This document shows, piece after piece, positions 9,826 through 18,833 of a stretch of 64,000 nucleotides of DNA. Each line of letters begins with the position of its first letter. Position 1 is the stretch's first letter. The stretch is taken from positions 1,200,501 through 1,264,500 of the forward strand of contig AP026970.1 of assembly GCA_027924025.1 (NCBI GenBank), given 5' to 3'. This stretch comes from Comamonadaceae bacterium OS-4. Lineage in GTDB: Bacteria; Pseudomonadota; Gammaproteobacteria; Burkholderiales; Burkholderiaceae_C. The notes beneath the pieces were generated by a model. That model was not told the origin of the DNA and ran no database searches. It was given only the letters and a program-made list of their open reading frames with translations. The translations under genes and the position numbers were made by a program.

Positions 9826-11545
9826 ACGCCGGTAGCGCGGTGGCTTGCGGCTCGGTAAAAAAGCGCTCGGCCTGCGGTGCGGGTACCGCGGGGCTGAACA
9901 AATAGCCTTGGGCGTCGTCGCACCCCAGCTCCCGCAAAAAAGCGAGCTGCTCGGGGGTCTCCACCCCTTCCGCCACCAGTGACAGGCCGAAGCTCTGTGC
10001 CATCGCCACGATGGCCCGGGTAATCGCCACATCGCCCAAGTCGTGGGGAATGTTCCGCACAAAGGACTGGTCGATTTTGAGGGTGTCGAGTGGGTAGCGC
10101 TTCAGGTACGACAGGCTGGAGTACCCGGTGCCGAAGTCGTCCATCGCGAGGTGCACGCCCAGGGCTTTGCACTCGTGCAGGGTGGCCAGGGTGTTGGCCA
10201 CATTGTGCAAGGCCAGGCTTTCGGTCACCTCCAGCTCCAGCGCGCTGGGCGGAATGCCGGTTTCTTTCAGAATTTGGCCCACCAGTTCCGGCAGGTTTTG
10301 CCCGACAAACTGCCGCGCAGAGATGTTGACCGCAATCCGGAAGCCTTGGTGCCCCTGGGCTATCCAGCGCGCGGCTTGTTGCGCGGCGGTGCGCAGCACC
10401 CACTCACCCACCTGCACGATGATTCCGCTTTGCTCCGCAATCGGGATGAATTCGCTCGGCGGTATCGCACCCAAGGTGGCATGGTGCCAACGCAGCAGCG
10501 CCTCAAAACCCACGACTTTGCCGGTCGCAATGCGGATCTGGGGCTGGTAGTACAGCTCCAGGTCACCGGCATGCAGGGCGCTGTGGAGCTCGTTGTGGAT
10601 CAGCAAGGTGCGCGCGACCCGCCGGTTCATGGCGCTGTCAAAGTAGGCGTACATGCCCGGGCCGTCCGGCTTGGCGTGGTGGAGCGCGGACTCTGCGTTG
10701 AGCAACAGCGCATGCACGCTATCGGCTTGCGCCGGGTAGGTGCTGCCACCGGCGCTGGCGGTCAGGAACAGGGTGTGTCCGGATACCCGGTAGGGCTGCG
10801 CCAAGGCGCTCAGGGCCACCGTGGCGAAACCGGCCAAGGAGCAGGCATCCGGCAAGCCGGTAACGCACACTGCGAACTGGTCTCCGCCCAGCCGGCCGAC
10901 CACATCATGCGGATGGCTGGCCACCGACCCGCGGATGCACTGCTGCAGCCGTTTGCCGACCTCGCGCAAGACAAGATCGCCGACCCCGGTGCCCAAGGAT
11001 TCGTTGATTTTTGAAAAACCGTCCAGCCCGAAGCAGAGCAAGGCCACGGTCTCGCAGGTGCTGACCGCGGTATCCAGCTGCTCTTCAAACAAGTCGCGCC
11101 CGGGGAGTCCGGTCAGGGTGTCGACCTGCATGGCCTGTTGGGCCTCGGTTTGCAGGCGCTGTGCCGCCAGTTGCTGAATGCGGCTGCGCTCCAGACGGGC
11201 GCTGATGCCGGCCAGCAGCTCTTCGCGGCGGCAGGGCTTGGTAAGGTAGTCGTCCGCCCCGAGGTTCATGCCGGTGCGGGTGTCGCTGCGGTCGGCACGG
11301 GCGGTCAGCATGATCACCGGCAGGGTGGCGGTGGCCGGGTGGCTGCGCAAGGCCTTGATGAGCCCGAAACCATCGAGCTCCGGCATCATGACGTCGGTCA
11401 GCAACAGGTCGGGGCGGTTGGTGAGGGCGGCAGCCAAGGCCTCCCGGCCGTCCGCGGCGGCGGTGACTTCGTAGCCCTCCAGCTCGAGCATCCATTGCAG
11501 GTTTTCCCGCAGGGAGGGCTCGTCTTCCGCGATCAAGATGTGCAT
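9824..11545 (-). CDS. REC-GGDEF-EAL response regulator (cyclic-di-GMP turnover)
   Basis: A 573-residue protein. The receiver (~1-120) has phosphoacceptor D51 (LLTDVMMPELDGF). The GGDEF domain (~155-310) has its active site changed to GGDQF, and HPHD stands where the RxxD inhibitory site should be, so cyclase activity is doubtful. The EAL domain (~325-565) looks intact: [35 protein letters not shown], and EGVET. The likely output is c-di-GMP hydrolysis under kinase control. The ATG overlaps the kinase stop by one base (TGATG), so translation is coupled. The start at 11545 gives MHILIAEDEP, a normal receiver N-terminus. Confidence 0.9.
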   Translation of the reverse strand: MHILIAEDEPSLRENLQWMLELEGYEVTAAADGREALAAALTNRPDLLLTDVMMPELDGFGLIKALRSHPATATLPVIMLTARADRSDTRTGMNLGADDYLTKPCRREELLAGISARLERSRIQQLAAQRLQTEAQQAMQVDTLTGLPGRDLFEEQLDTAVSTCETVALLCFGLDGFSKINESLGTGVGDLVLREVGKRLQQCIRGSVASHPHDVVGRLGGDQFAVCVTGLPDACSLAGFATVALSALAQPYRVSGHTLFLTASAGGSTYPAQADSVHALLLNAESALHHAKPDGPGMYAYFDSAMNRRVARTLLIHNELHSALHAGDLELYYQPQIRIATGKVVGFEALLRWHHATLGAIPPSEFIPIAEQSGIIVQVGEWVLRTAAQQAARWIAQGHQGFRIAVNISARQFVGQNLPELVGQILKETGIPPSALELEVTESLALHNVANTLATLHECKALGVHLAMDDFGTGYSSLSYLKRYPLDTLKIDQSFVRNIPHDLGDVAITRAIVAMAQSFGLSLVAEGVETPEQLAFLRELGCDDAQGYLFSPAVPAPQAERFFTEPQATALPA

Positions 11546-13341
11546 CAGGTATTCCCGGTATCGGCTGGTGGGGCTTCGAGCAGCACAGTAAAGCAGCTGC
11601 CTTGCCCCGCCGCGCTGTGCAAACTGATGGTGCCGCGGTGGCATGCCACCGCATCCCGGACTATCGAGAGACCGAGGCCGGTTCCAGCGATGTTGCCGAC
11701 ATTGCTGGCGCGGTGAAAGCTCTCAAACAGATTGGGCTGGTCAGCCAGGGGTATGCCGATCCCCTCGTCGGAGACCTCGATCAGCAGCTGGGTGGCTTGC
11801 ACCGGCTTTACCCGCAGCTTGACTGCGCCACCCTCGGGCGAGTACTTGACGGCGTTGGACAGCAGGTTGCCCACGATGTTGCGGACCAGGCTTTCGTCCA
11901 GCTCAAACCGCCGGTCCTCATCGGGCAGGTCCAGTGTCATCAGGATGTTTTGAAAGGCGTCCGGCATGGTGCTGCGGAGCTCGTCTACCAGGCTCCTGCA
12001 AAAGGCGGCAATCGCCGACGCTTGTGGCTTGAACTGCAAGCGCCCGGCCGCGGACTGGCCGATGACCAAAACGTTTTCCAGCATGTGCGCCATACGGGCG
12101 ACCGCATCATCAATTTTTTGCAGGGTGAGCCGTTTTTGCTCGGCGCTCATGCGGGCTTCGTAGTGGCTTAGCAACTCCACCGAGCCGTGGATGGTGGCCA
12201 GCGGCGTGCGGAACTCATGCGACGCCACTGAAATGAACCGGCTTTTGAGGTCGTTCAATTCAATTTGCTGCTGCAGAGCCCGTTTTTGGTCAGACTCGGC
12301 GCGCACCCGTGCGGTGACATCGACGACAAACAGCAAAGTGGCATCCCGTTGCCCCCACTGAATCAACACGGCAGACAGATCGAGGGTGCGCACTTCACCC
12401 CGGGCGGTGATGACCCGGAAGCTGTAGTTTTCTTCCACCGGCTCGCCGCGCAGGCGCCGCTGGTGCCGCTCGACCACGGTGGGTACGTCGTCCGGGTGGA
12501 TGCTGCCGGTGAAGGGCATGGCCATCAAGGCCTCGGTGGTGTGACCCACGATCCGCTCCATGCTCGGATTGACAAACACCATGCGACCGTTTTGCACGAC
12601 GACCACACCCACCCCGACGTTTTCAATCACCGAGCGGTAGCGCGCCTCTGATTTGCGCAGCTCCTCAATGGTCTGGTAGCGCTCGATGGCGGCACTGACG
12701 TGGTTGGCGAAAAACCCGAGGATCTCCACATCCTCGTCGTTGTAAATGACGTCGCTGCTGTACGCCTGCACCACCAAGACACCGGAGGTCCGGCCGTGAA
12801 TCTGCATCGGCACGCCGAGCCAGGAGGCGAAGCTCAAGTCTCCGCTGGCTGCTGCCATATGGCCGGCCTCCCGCAGCGCTGCGAAGCGTGCCGCATCTAG
12901 CAGCAAGGGCTGTTGCAGTTCCAGCAGGTATTCCGTCATACCCTTTTTGTAGGGCACGCCATAGCGCTGCATTTCGTCGCCATCCCGCTCGTCCATGTAG
13001 TAGGGGAAGTCCATCACCCCGAGGTCGTGGTTGTGCAGGGCGACATAGAAGTTGTCGGCAAACATCAACTCGCGCAGCAACTGGTGCACCACTTGCAGGA
13101 AATCATGAAACGACAGGCCGGCGGTTGCACGCTCTGCAATCCGGTAGAACACCCGTTGCATGGTCTCGGCCCGCTTTTGCTCTTCGTTGTCCTGCTGCAT
13201 TTCTGTGGTGCGCCGGATCATCCACTGGCGTGCCCCACTCAGCTGGGCAACAACCTGCTGTTGCAAGGATTCGTTTTCCGCACGCAGCGCGGCAATTTGT
13301 GCTTCCAGCGATTCCAGCAATTTGGAGGCCGGAATAGTCAT
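11545..13341 (-). CDS. GAF-PAS sensor histidine kinase
   Basis: A 598-residue soluble kinase with no membrane helix. An N-terminal coiled coil (~5-55) is followed by a GAF domain (~65-222), a PAS domain (~232-345), a HisKA domain with SVASHEFRTPLA (His375), and an HATPase domain with N-box NLLSNAVKYSPEGG and G-boxes DEGIGIP and GTGLGLSI. The start at 13341 (MTIPASKLLE) follows the hydrolase stop by four bases; a longer reading would overlap that gene. It is the obvious partner of the downstream REC-GGDEF-EAL protein, so a cytosolic signal read by GAF/PAS would control c-di-GMP. Confidence 0.92.
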   Translation of the reverse strand: MTIPASKLLESLEAQIAALRAENESLQQQVVAQLSGARQWMIRRTTEMQQDNEEQKRAETMQRVFYRIAERATAGLSFHDFLQVVHQLLRELMFADNFYVALHNHDLGVMDFPYYMDERDGDEMQRYGVPYKKGMTEYLLELQQPLLLDAARFAALREAGHMAAASGDLSFASWLGVPMQIHGRTSGVLVVQAYSSDVIYNDEDVEILGFFANHVSAAIERYQTIEELRKSEARYRSVIENVGVGVVVVQNGRMVFVNPSMERIVGHTTEALMAMPFTGSIHPDDVPTVVERHQRRLRGEPVEENYSFRVITARGEVRTLDLSAVLIQWGQRDATLLFVVDVTARVRAESDQKRALQQQIELNDLKSRFISVASHEFRTPLATIHGSVELLSHYEARMSAEQKRLTLQKIDDAVARMAHMLENVLVIGQSAAGRLQFKPQASAIAAFCRSLVDELRSTMPDAFQNILMTLDLPDEDRRFELDESLVRNIVGNLLSNAVKYSPEGGAVKLRVKPVQATQLLIEVSDEGIGIPLADQPNLFESFHRASNVGNIAGTGLGLSIVRDAVACHRGTISLHSAAGQGSCFTVLLEAPPADTGNT

Positions 13342-13345
13342 CTGC

Positions 13346-14149
13346 TCAGCCCCCGAGGTTGCGCAGGGCGGCTTCCAGCGCCGCCGCGGTCGCGAGGGGC
13401 TTTTCCATGGGGAAAAGATGGGTGCCATCTAGCATCATGTTCCGTCCCTTGGTGATTTTGTTGGTCAGATCCATGCCGACTTGCTTCATCTCTGCGGACT
13501 GGTCTCCCCCGATGAACGCCACATGGCATTTCAGCGGATGACGGGCCAACAAGCGATCCAGGTTGTCGGGCAAGGTGTTGTAGAAAGCGGTTTCTACGTC
13601 ACGGTCGAAGGCTAGCACGCGTTTGCCTTCACTGTCTTCAGGGAAATCGTGTACGTAGTCCATCAAGACTTGCGGGTCCCAGCGGGCAAAAGCCTTTTTG
13701 TGCTGGAAATGCGCAAGCGCTGTCTCGGCGTCAGGCCAGCTGTTACGCCGTTTGCGGCTCACCGCGCCCGGCGATATCGACCCCACGAGTTGGGTGGTTT
13801 TGGCCAAGCCGACCATGCGCGAGCGCCAGCCGCCCACCAAGGGGGAATCGATCAACACCACGCCTTTGGCCAGACCGGGTTGGCGCGCTGCCGCCATCAC
13901 ACTCAAGAAGCCCCCCAGCGAGTGGCCCACGAGCCAGACCGGCTCACCGGCTTTTTCGACGATGGGGCTTGCAAAGTCCACCAGCTGTTGGACGACGTTC
14001 GGCCAGTTGTTGCTGACCGGGTAGCGTGGATCATGGCCGTATTTGTCAACGGCTTTGACGCTGAAGCCCCGGGCACGCAGGCTTTTGAAAAGCACTTTGT
14101 AGGTGGCGGCGGGAAAGCTGTTGGCGTGAGAGAAAACGATGGTCGACAT
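13346..14149 (-). CDS. Alpha/beta hydrolase
   Basis: A 267-residue alpha/beta-hydrolase fold protein. The nucleophile elbow is GHSLGG with Ser78, a candidate acid lies in FIGGDQSAEM, and the catalytic His is in DGTHLFPMEKP near the C-terminus. An early HANSF motif supplies an oxyanion-hole-like turn. Substrate is unknown; the family includes esterases and lipases. It is ten bases downstream of the Anbu protease gene and four bases upstream of the kinase gene, so it probably belongs to a four-gene operon. Confidence 0.85.
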   Translation of the reverse strand: MSTIVFSHANSFPAATYKVLFKSLRARGFSVKAVDKYGHDPRYPVSNNWPNVVQQLVDFASPIVEKAGEPVWLVGHSLGGFLSVMAAARQPGLAKGVVLIDSPLVGGWRSRMVGLAKTTQLVGSISPGAVSRKRRNSWPDAETALAHFQHKKAFARWDPQVLMDYVHDFPEDSEGKRVLAFDRDVETAFYNTLPDNLDRLLARHPLKCHVAFIGGDQSAEMKQVGMDLTNKITKGRNMMLDGTHLFPMEKPLATAAALEAALRNLGG

Positions 14150-14159
14150 GCGGGCGAGA

Positions 14160-14987
14160 CTAAATCAATTTCTCGTCAGGGGTGGTGATCTTCTTCAATG
14201 GCAGGCTGCGGGTGCTGGGTATCAACAGCGGCACCTCGGTCTGGCCACCGTTCCACATCGGGTCTTCAATGCTGTCAAACACTTCCCGCAACTTCTGGCC
14301 CCAGCTGTTGTGCAGCATCTTGAAGTAGGGGTTGTTCTCGTCGATGCACACCACTTTGTCTGTGGCAAAGGTGTTGGCCTCGTACACCACCATGTCCAGC
14401 GGCAGGCCCACCGACAGGTTGGATTTGAGGGTCGAGTCCATGGACACCAGCGCGCACTTGGCTGCCTCGTCCAGCGGGGTGTCGGGGGTGATGACCCGGT
14501 CCAGCACCGGCTTGCCGTATTTGGATTCGCCCACCTGAAAATAAGGCGTCTCGGGGGTGGCTTCAATGAAGTTGCCGGCCGAGTAGACCTGGAACAGGCG
14601 CATGCCTTCGCCCTGGATCTGACCACCGAAGATCAGCGAGACATTGAAATCCACGCCCGCATTTTTGAGGGCGGCACCGTCACGCTCCTGCACCTTGCGG
14701 ATGGCCGAACCCAGCACGCGGGCCGCGTCGAACATGCTCTTGGCGTTCCAGATGGTGATGCCTTCGTCATCCTCGTGGTCCTTGAGCTTTTCGATCTGCA
14801 AGATCTCGCGCACCGACTGGGAGATGCTGAGGTTGCCGGCCGAGAGCAAGACCATGAAGCGGTCTTCGGGCTTCTCGTACACGATCATCTTGCGGAAAGT
14901 GCTGATCTGGTCGAGCCCGGCGTTGGTGCGGGAGTCGGAGAGGAACACCAGGCCGGCGTTGAGTTTGATGGCGACGCAGTAGGTCAT
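14160..14987 (-). CDS. Anbu (proteasome-like beta-subunit peptidase)
   Basis: A 275-residue NTN-hydrolase of the Anbu (ancestral beta subunit) family. The start MTYCVAIKLNAGLVFLSDSR gives Thr2 as the probable N-terminal nucleophile after Met removal. FVVL-type strands (DRFMVLLSAGNL), FGGQIQGEGMRLFQVYSAGNF and LVSMDSTLKSNLSVGLPLD are typical of the family. Anbu forms open ring or helical oligomers and is often found with an alpha-E protein, an ATP-grasp protein and a transglutaminase; none of these is adjacent here. Instead it appears to head an operon with a hydrolase and a two-component c-di-GMP system. The family call is firm, the function is not. Confidence 0.88.
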   Translation of the reverse strand: MTYCVAIKLNAGLVFLSDSRTNAGLDQISTFRKMIVYEKPEDRFMVLLSAGNLSISQSVREILQIEKLKDHEDDEGITIWNAKSMFDAARVLGSAIRKVQERDGAALKNAGVDFNVSLIFGGQIQGEGMRLFQVYSAGNFIEATPETPYFQVGESKYGKPVLDRVITPDTPLDEAAKCALVSMDSTLKSNLSVGLPLDMVVYEANTFATDKVVCIDENNPYFKMLHNSWGQKLREVFDSIEDPMWNGGQTEVPLLIPSTRSLPLKKITTPDEKLI

Positions 14988-15042
14988 TTTTGTTGTCGTT
15001 GAGGGCGAAACCTAGAGTGTATCGGGGTGGGTGGATTGGGTA

Positions 15043-15144
15043 GTCCTTGCCGGGCGGGGAGGCGGGGTGCGGACCGGGGGCTCATAAACCTTCGGTTCCC
15101 AAATCGCCCCCAACCCGCACACCGCCTCCCCGCCCGGCAAGGAC
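15043..15144. repeat. ~100 bp near-perfect inverted repeat (cruciform)
   Basis: Arms of 23 bases at 15043-15065 and 15122-15144 are exact reverse complements. Nested shorter arms continue inward (GTGCGG/CCGCAC, GGGGGC/GCCCCC, AACC/GGTT), so nearly the whole segment can fold as one long interrupted hairpin. Small ORFs across it read the same sequence on both sides and look non-coding. It could be a bidirectional terminator or a non-autonomous mobile repeat; there is no U-tract on either side. Confidence 0.8.
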
Positions 15145-15457
15145 ATGGGTTTGCGGGACGCGCTTTTGGCGCTGCGCAAACACTTCGCCGCTTTGGAAAC
15201 ATGCGTTATCGCTGAGTTGGTGTACGTTCAGTTCAAGTTGTCTTCACTCAGCTGACAAACCTTGACACTAATCAGCACCCTAGCGCCCAGCCTAAGCAAC
15301 ACACTCAAATGAAGGTGTAGTTGGGTTTGAGGTTCAAGCGCTTTACTTTCCGACAACCATGAATCGCGCTAGCGACAAGATTTGTACTGGGTTCTTGAGG
15401 CACAGCGGCTCCAGTCGAGTTGCATGAAGGTGGGCGTCATGGCGAGAGGGGGATCTA
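15145..15457. other. Intergenic stretch with no recognised feature
   Basis: About 310 bases between the cruciform and the toxin gene. The sequence is less GC-rich than its surroundings. I see no conserved protein, tRNA or convincing promoter. Together with the neighbouring inverted repeat and toxin-antitoxin pair it may mark an insertion site. Confidence 0.45.
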
Positions 15458-15772
15458 TTAGTAGCCGCGCAGGAGCATGTCGAGCGCGGTCTCGATGGTC
15501 AGCACCTGGTCTCTCCCGTGCCCCACGCGGTCACGGAGTTCGTTGGCATGGAACACGGCGATGCCGAAGGGGTGGAGGTGTACCGTGTGCCCCTGCACGG
15601 CCAGGGCGGGGTTCAGGCGCTCGGTCATACCCGGAAACGCGCCCGGCACGGCCAATGGAATGCAAACGCGTTCGATGAAGCGGTGGAGCAAGTCGCTTTG
15701 AATTTCCATGACGTAGGGGAACAGGTCACGGTCTTGCTCTATCGGATTGGTGTAGATGTCCAGGCGTGCCAT
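15458..15772 (-). CDS. ccdB: CcdB-family toxin
   Basis: A 104-residue protein that matches the CcdB fold in length (about 101) and pattern: an early MARLDIYTNP strand, YVMEIQSDLL, VCIPLAVPGA, NPALAVQGHTVHLHPFGIAVF, and the C-terminal ALDMLLRGY. F-plasmid CcdB poisons DNA gyrase through its last three residues (WGI); here the end reads RGY, keeping the glycine only, so gyrase poisoning is not assured. The start lies three bases after the antitoxin stop (TAA TCC ATG), the usual antitoxin-toxin order with coupled translation. Confidence 0.82.
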   Translation of the reverse strand: MARLDIYTNPIEQDRDLFPYVMEIQSDLLHRFIERVCIPLAVPGAFPGMTERLNPALAVQGHTVHLHPFGIAVFHANELRDRVGHGRDQVLTIETALDMLLRGY

Positions 15773-15775
15773 GGA

Positions 15776-16069
15776 TTATTTCTGGGACTCCCGCCACTGG
15801 CGCACGCGCTGCGCGTAGGGCTGGCGTTCTGCGGCCCAGGCGTTGTATTGCTCAATCTGCTTGGCATGGTCTTTGGACCAGTCCGGTGGCGTTGTGGCGG
15901 GCTGATTGGCAGGGGCGGTGTAGGGCGCAGTTTGCTCTTGCACCATGGGAACTACACGAACAGGCACCAGAGTCACGGTACCGTCCGTCCCAAATGTGGT
16001 GTCAAACAACTGCCCTGCATATTTTTTGCCTAACGATATCTGGCCGCTGGCGCCTACTTCTTTGAGCAT
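15776..16069 (-). CDS. CcdA-like antitoxin with a non-canonical N-terminal domain
   Basis: A 97-residue protein directly upstream of the toxin. The C-terminal ~35 residues (WSKDHAKQIEQYNAWAAERQ, then RVRQWRES) resemble the CcdA toxin-wrapping tail, whose pattern is W..EN...I..YN..VE..G.....R.F. The N-terminal ~45 residues (GASGQISLGKKYAGQLFD, then TDGTVTLVPVRVVP) do not look like the CcdA ribbon-helix-helix; they resemble the short beta-rich AbrB/MazE-type binding domain. A Pro/Thr-rich linker joins the two. The start at 16069 has a good AAGGAG ribosome binding site. By position and tail this is the antitoxin; the domain swap is inference. Confidence 0.7.
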   Translation of the reverse strand: MLKEVGASGQISLGKKYAGQLFDTTFGTDGTVTLVPVRVVPMVQEQTAPYTAPANQPATTPPDWSKDHAKQIEQYNAWAAERQPYAQRVRQWRESQK

Positions 16070-16096
16070 GGTTTACTCCTTCAAATAACGCATGCG

Positions 16097-16125
16097 ATCA
16101 TGCGGCATGAAAACGAGTGCGTCAA
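16097..16125 (-). promoter_or_regulatory. Probable sigma-70 promoter and operator of the ccdAB-like operon
   Basis: On the minus strand TTGACG (16120-16125) and CATGAT (16097-16102) are separated by 17 bases. Inverted GCATG/CATGC arms (16090-16103) overlap the -10 and could be the autoregulatory operator bound by the antitoxin. The -35 overlaps the last codon of mutS. Confidence 0.5.
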
Positions 16126-18731
16126 ATTTTTACGGCCAATGCCTTCAACTGGTACAGCGCGTCCATCGCTTCCCGAGGGCTCATGGCATCAGGATTAATG
16201 GCCGCAAGCGCCGTCTCTACAGCGCTGGCAGCTACCATTTCTGTAGCAGGTGGCGCAGCGAACAGGTCCACCTGGGCTTGCGATTCACTGGCTTGGGCTT
16301 CCAGCGCGTCCAGGGTGTGGCGGGCGTGGTTCAACACGGCGGCCGGCATGCCGGCCAAGCGGGCCACTTGCACACCGTAGCTCTTGCTGGCCGGGCCGGG
16401 TTCGATCGCGTGCAGGAACACGATGTCGCGGCCCGCTTCGGCGGCGCTCACGTGCACGTTCAGCGCTGCATGGTGGGTGGCGGGGAACTCGGTGAGTTCG
16501 AAGTAGTGGGTGGCAAACAGGGTGAAGGCCTGCGTTTTGTCGTGCAGCTGCGTGGCAATCGCGCTGGCCAGGGCCAGTCCGTCGAAGGTGCTCGTTCCCC
16601 GGCCGATTTCATCCATCAGCACCAGACTGTGCGGCGTGGCGCTGTGCAGGATTTGCGCAGCCTCGGTCATTTCCAGCATGAAGGTGGACTGGGCGTTGGC
16701 CAAGTCGTCCGCTGCGCCTATGCGGGTGTGTATGGCGTCAATCGGGCCCAGCCGGCAAGCCTGCGCGGGCACGTAGCTGCCGATGCTGGCCAGCAGCACG
16801 ATGAGCGCGACCTGGCGCATGTAGGTCGATTTACCGCCCATGTTGGGCCCGGTGATGACTTGCATGCGCTGCTTGACACCGAGGCGCGTGTCATTCGCTA
16901 TGAAGTTTCCGCTGCTGAGTTCTGCCAAGCGCGCCTGGACCACGGGGTGGCGGCCTTGGGTGATGTCGATGCAGGGCTCGGTCACAAACTGCGGGGCGTT
17001 CCAGTCAAGCGTCAGGGATCGTTCGGTCAGGGCGCACAGGGTGTCCAGCGCGGCGAGCGACTGGGCCACGGCGGTGAGGGCGGGAATGTGTGCTTGCAAC
17101 TGGTCCAGCACCTGCTCGAACAACCATTTCTCGCGGGCCAGGGCGCGCTCTTGAGCGCTCAGGGCTTTGTCTTCAAAGGCCTTGAGCTCAGGGGTGATGA
17201 AGCGCTCGGCGTTCTTCAGTGTCTGGCGGCGACGGTAGTCCTCAGGCACTTTATCGACCTGGCCAGTCGTGACCTCGATGTAAAAGCCGTGCACCTTATT
17301 AAATTGCACCCGCAAATTGGCAATACCGGTGCGGGCTTTTTCGCGAACTTCGAGGTCCAGCAAAAAGGCATCGCAGTTGGTCTGGATCGCGCGCAGCTCG
17401 TCCAGCTCGGCGTCAAAGCCGTCGGCAATCACGCCACCGTCGCGCACCAGTGCAGCAGGTTCGGGCGCGATGGCGCGACCCAGCAGGGCAATGGCCTCGG
17501 CCGGTGGCTGAAGATGGCTGCAAATATGAGCCAAATAGCCCTCTGGCGCCCGCAGATTTTGCGCGAGCAGCTCTGTTTTTTGTAGCGTTTGCACCAGCGC
17601 TACCAGCTCGCGCGGGCGCACCTGGCGCAGGGCGATGCGGGCGGTGATGCGTTCCACGTCCGCACAGCCCTTGAGCTGGCCGCGCAGGGTTTGCCAGATG
17701 TTGTTCCGCAGGGTGGCAATCGCCAGCAGGCGGTGCTGTGCCTCGGTGCGGTCGCGCAGGGGCTCCAGCAACCAGCGTTTGAGCAGGCGGCTGCCCATGC
17801 CTGTCATGCAGGTGTCGAGCAGGCTGAAGAGGGTAGGGCTGTCTTCGCCGCGCAGAGTCTGCACCAGCTCCAGGTTGCGGCGGGTGGTGGCGGGCAGGTC
17901 GATGAGCGCGTCGTCCCGTTGCACCTGTACGCTGTGGATGTGGGTGAGCGCACGGCCCTGGGTGTGCTCGGCATAGCCGATCAGGGCGCCGGCAGCCGCG
18001 TGGGCCATGGCCAGCTCTTGCGCGTTCCAGCTGGCGAGGCTGGCGGCTTGCAGAGCGTCCAGCAGTTTGCGCTGGCCCAGGGCGCTGTCGAACTGCCATT
18101 CGGGGCGGGCGGTCAGGTACACAGCGGTGCCCTGGCGCAGGCGCTTGAGGCGGTCTTCAAAGCTGGTGGTGCAGCCAGCGCTGTAGGTCAGCTCGCTGGG
18201 GGCAATGCGGCTCACCCAGTCGGGCACCTCGTCGGGCGTGCATTCGGCCAGAAACACCACGCCCTGGGTGACGGACAGCCAAGCCAAGCCGCAGCGGTTG
18301 CGCGGGCCTTGGTGCACGGCCATCAGCATGGACTCGGTTTTTTCGGACAGCAGCTCGGCGTCTGTCAGCGTGCCGGGGGTGACGACCCTCACCACTTTGC
18401 GCTCGACCGGGCCTTTGGTGGCACCCACTTCGCCGGTTTGCTCGCAGATGGCCACCGACTCGCCGTGGCGTATCAATTTGGCCAGGTACCCTTCCATCGA
18501 GTGGAATGGCACACCTGCCATCACCACCGGTTGACCGGCGGACTGGCCACGGGTGGTGACGGTGATGTCCAGAATCCGGGCGGCCTTCTCGGCGTCGTCA
18601 TAGAACATCTCATAAAAGTCACCCATGCGGTAGAAGAGCAGGGTGTCGGGATGGTCGGCTTTGAGCCCCAGATACTGCTGCATCATGGGGGTGTGCTGGT
18701 CGAGTGGAGCGGAGGCTGGGGGACGTGTCAC
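16122..18731 (-). CDS. mutS: DNA mismatch repair protein MutS
   Basis: An 869-residue MutS. The mismatch-binding domain has the Phe-x-Glu motif in [14 protein letters not shown] near residue 36-38. Connector, lever and clamp domains follow, then the ABC-type ATPase with Walker [14 protein letters not shown], Walker [17 protein letters not shown] and [10 protein letters not shown]. It recognises mispaired bases and recruits MutL. Length is normal for the family (~850-880). A copy of the dispersed repeat (17538-17588) lies in the lever region, encoding [19 protein letters not shown] in frame. The toxin-antitoxin unit starts directly downstream. Confidence 0.97.
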   Translation of the reverse strand: MTRPPASAPLDQHTPMMQQYLGLKADHPDTLLFYRMGDFYEMFYDDAEKAARILDITVTTRGQSAGQPVVMAGVPFHSMEGYLAKLIRHGESVAICEQTGEVGATKGPVERKVVRVVTPGTLTDAELLSEKTESMLMAVHQGPRNRCGLAWLSVTQGVVFLAECTPDEVPDWVSRIAPSELTYSAGCTTSFEDRLKRLRQGTAVYLTARPEWQFDSALGQRKLLDALQAASLASWNAQELAMAHAAAGALIGYAEHTQGRALTHIHSVQVQRDDALIDLPATTRRNLELVQTLRGEDSPTLFSLLDTCMTGMGSRLLKRWLLEPLRDRTEAQHRLLAIATLRNNIWQTLRGQLKGCADVERITARIALRQVRPRELVALVQTLQKTELLAQNLRAPEGYLAHICSHLQPPAEAIALLGRAIAPEPAALVRDGGVIADGFDAELDELRAIQTNCDAFLLDLEVREKARTGIANLRVQFNKVHGFYIEVTTGQVDKVPEDYRRRQTLKNAERFITPELKAFEDKALSAQERALAREKWLFEQVLDQLQAHIPALTAVAQSLAALDTLCALTERSLTLDWNAPQFVTEPCIDITQGRHPVVQARLAELSSGNFIANDTRLGVKQRMQVITGPNMGGKSTYMRQVALIVLLASIGSYVPAQACRLGPIDAIHTRIGAADDLANAQSTFMLEMTEAAQILHSATPHSLVLMDEIGRGTSTFDGLALASAIATQLHDKTQAFTLFATHYFELTEFPATHHAALNVHVSAAEAGRDIVFLHAIEPGPASKSYGVQVARLAGMPAAVLNHARHTLDALEAQASESQAQVDLFAAPPATEMVAASAVETALAAINPDAMSPREAMDALYQLKALAVKI
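17538..17588 (-). repeat. Dispersed ~50 bp repeat, copy 3, inside mutS
   Basis: Minus-strand copy reading CGCTACAAAAAACAGAGC, TGCTCGCGCAAAAT, then GGGCGCCAGAGGGC. The core AGCTGCTCGCGCA and the closing GGCGCCAGAGG match the consensus closely. The reading frame of mutS is kept. Confidence 0.7.
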
Positions 18732-18833
18732 AGTAGGGGGGAGAAGGTAGTCAGGCGAGGGCGTGCTGCACTTGGCGCAAGCCCGCTTCAGGCCCTATCA
18801 TAAGGAGGTCACACATCAAAGATACCGCCTACA

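Noticed and set aside
15027..15265. Small plus-strand ORFs across the cruciform
   Set aside because: Their sequence is dictated by the inverted repeat (mirror Arg/Pro/Ala-rich stretches); no ribosome binding site or homology-like pattern.
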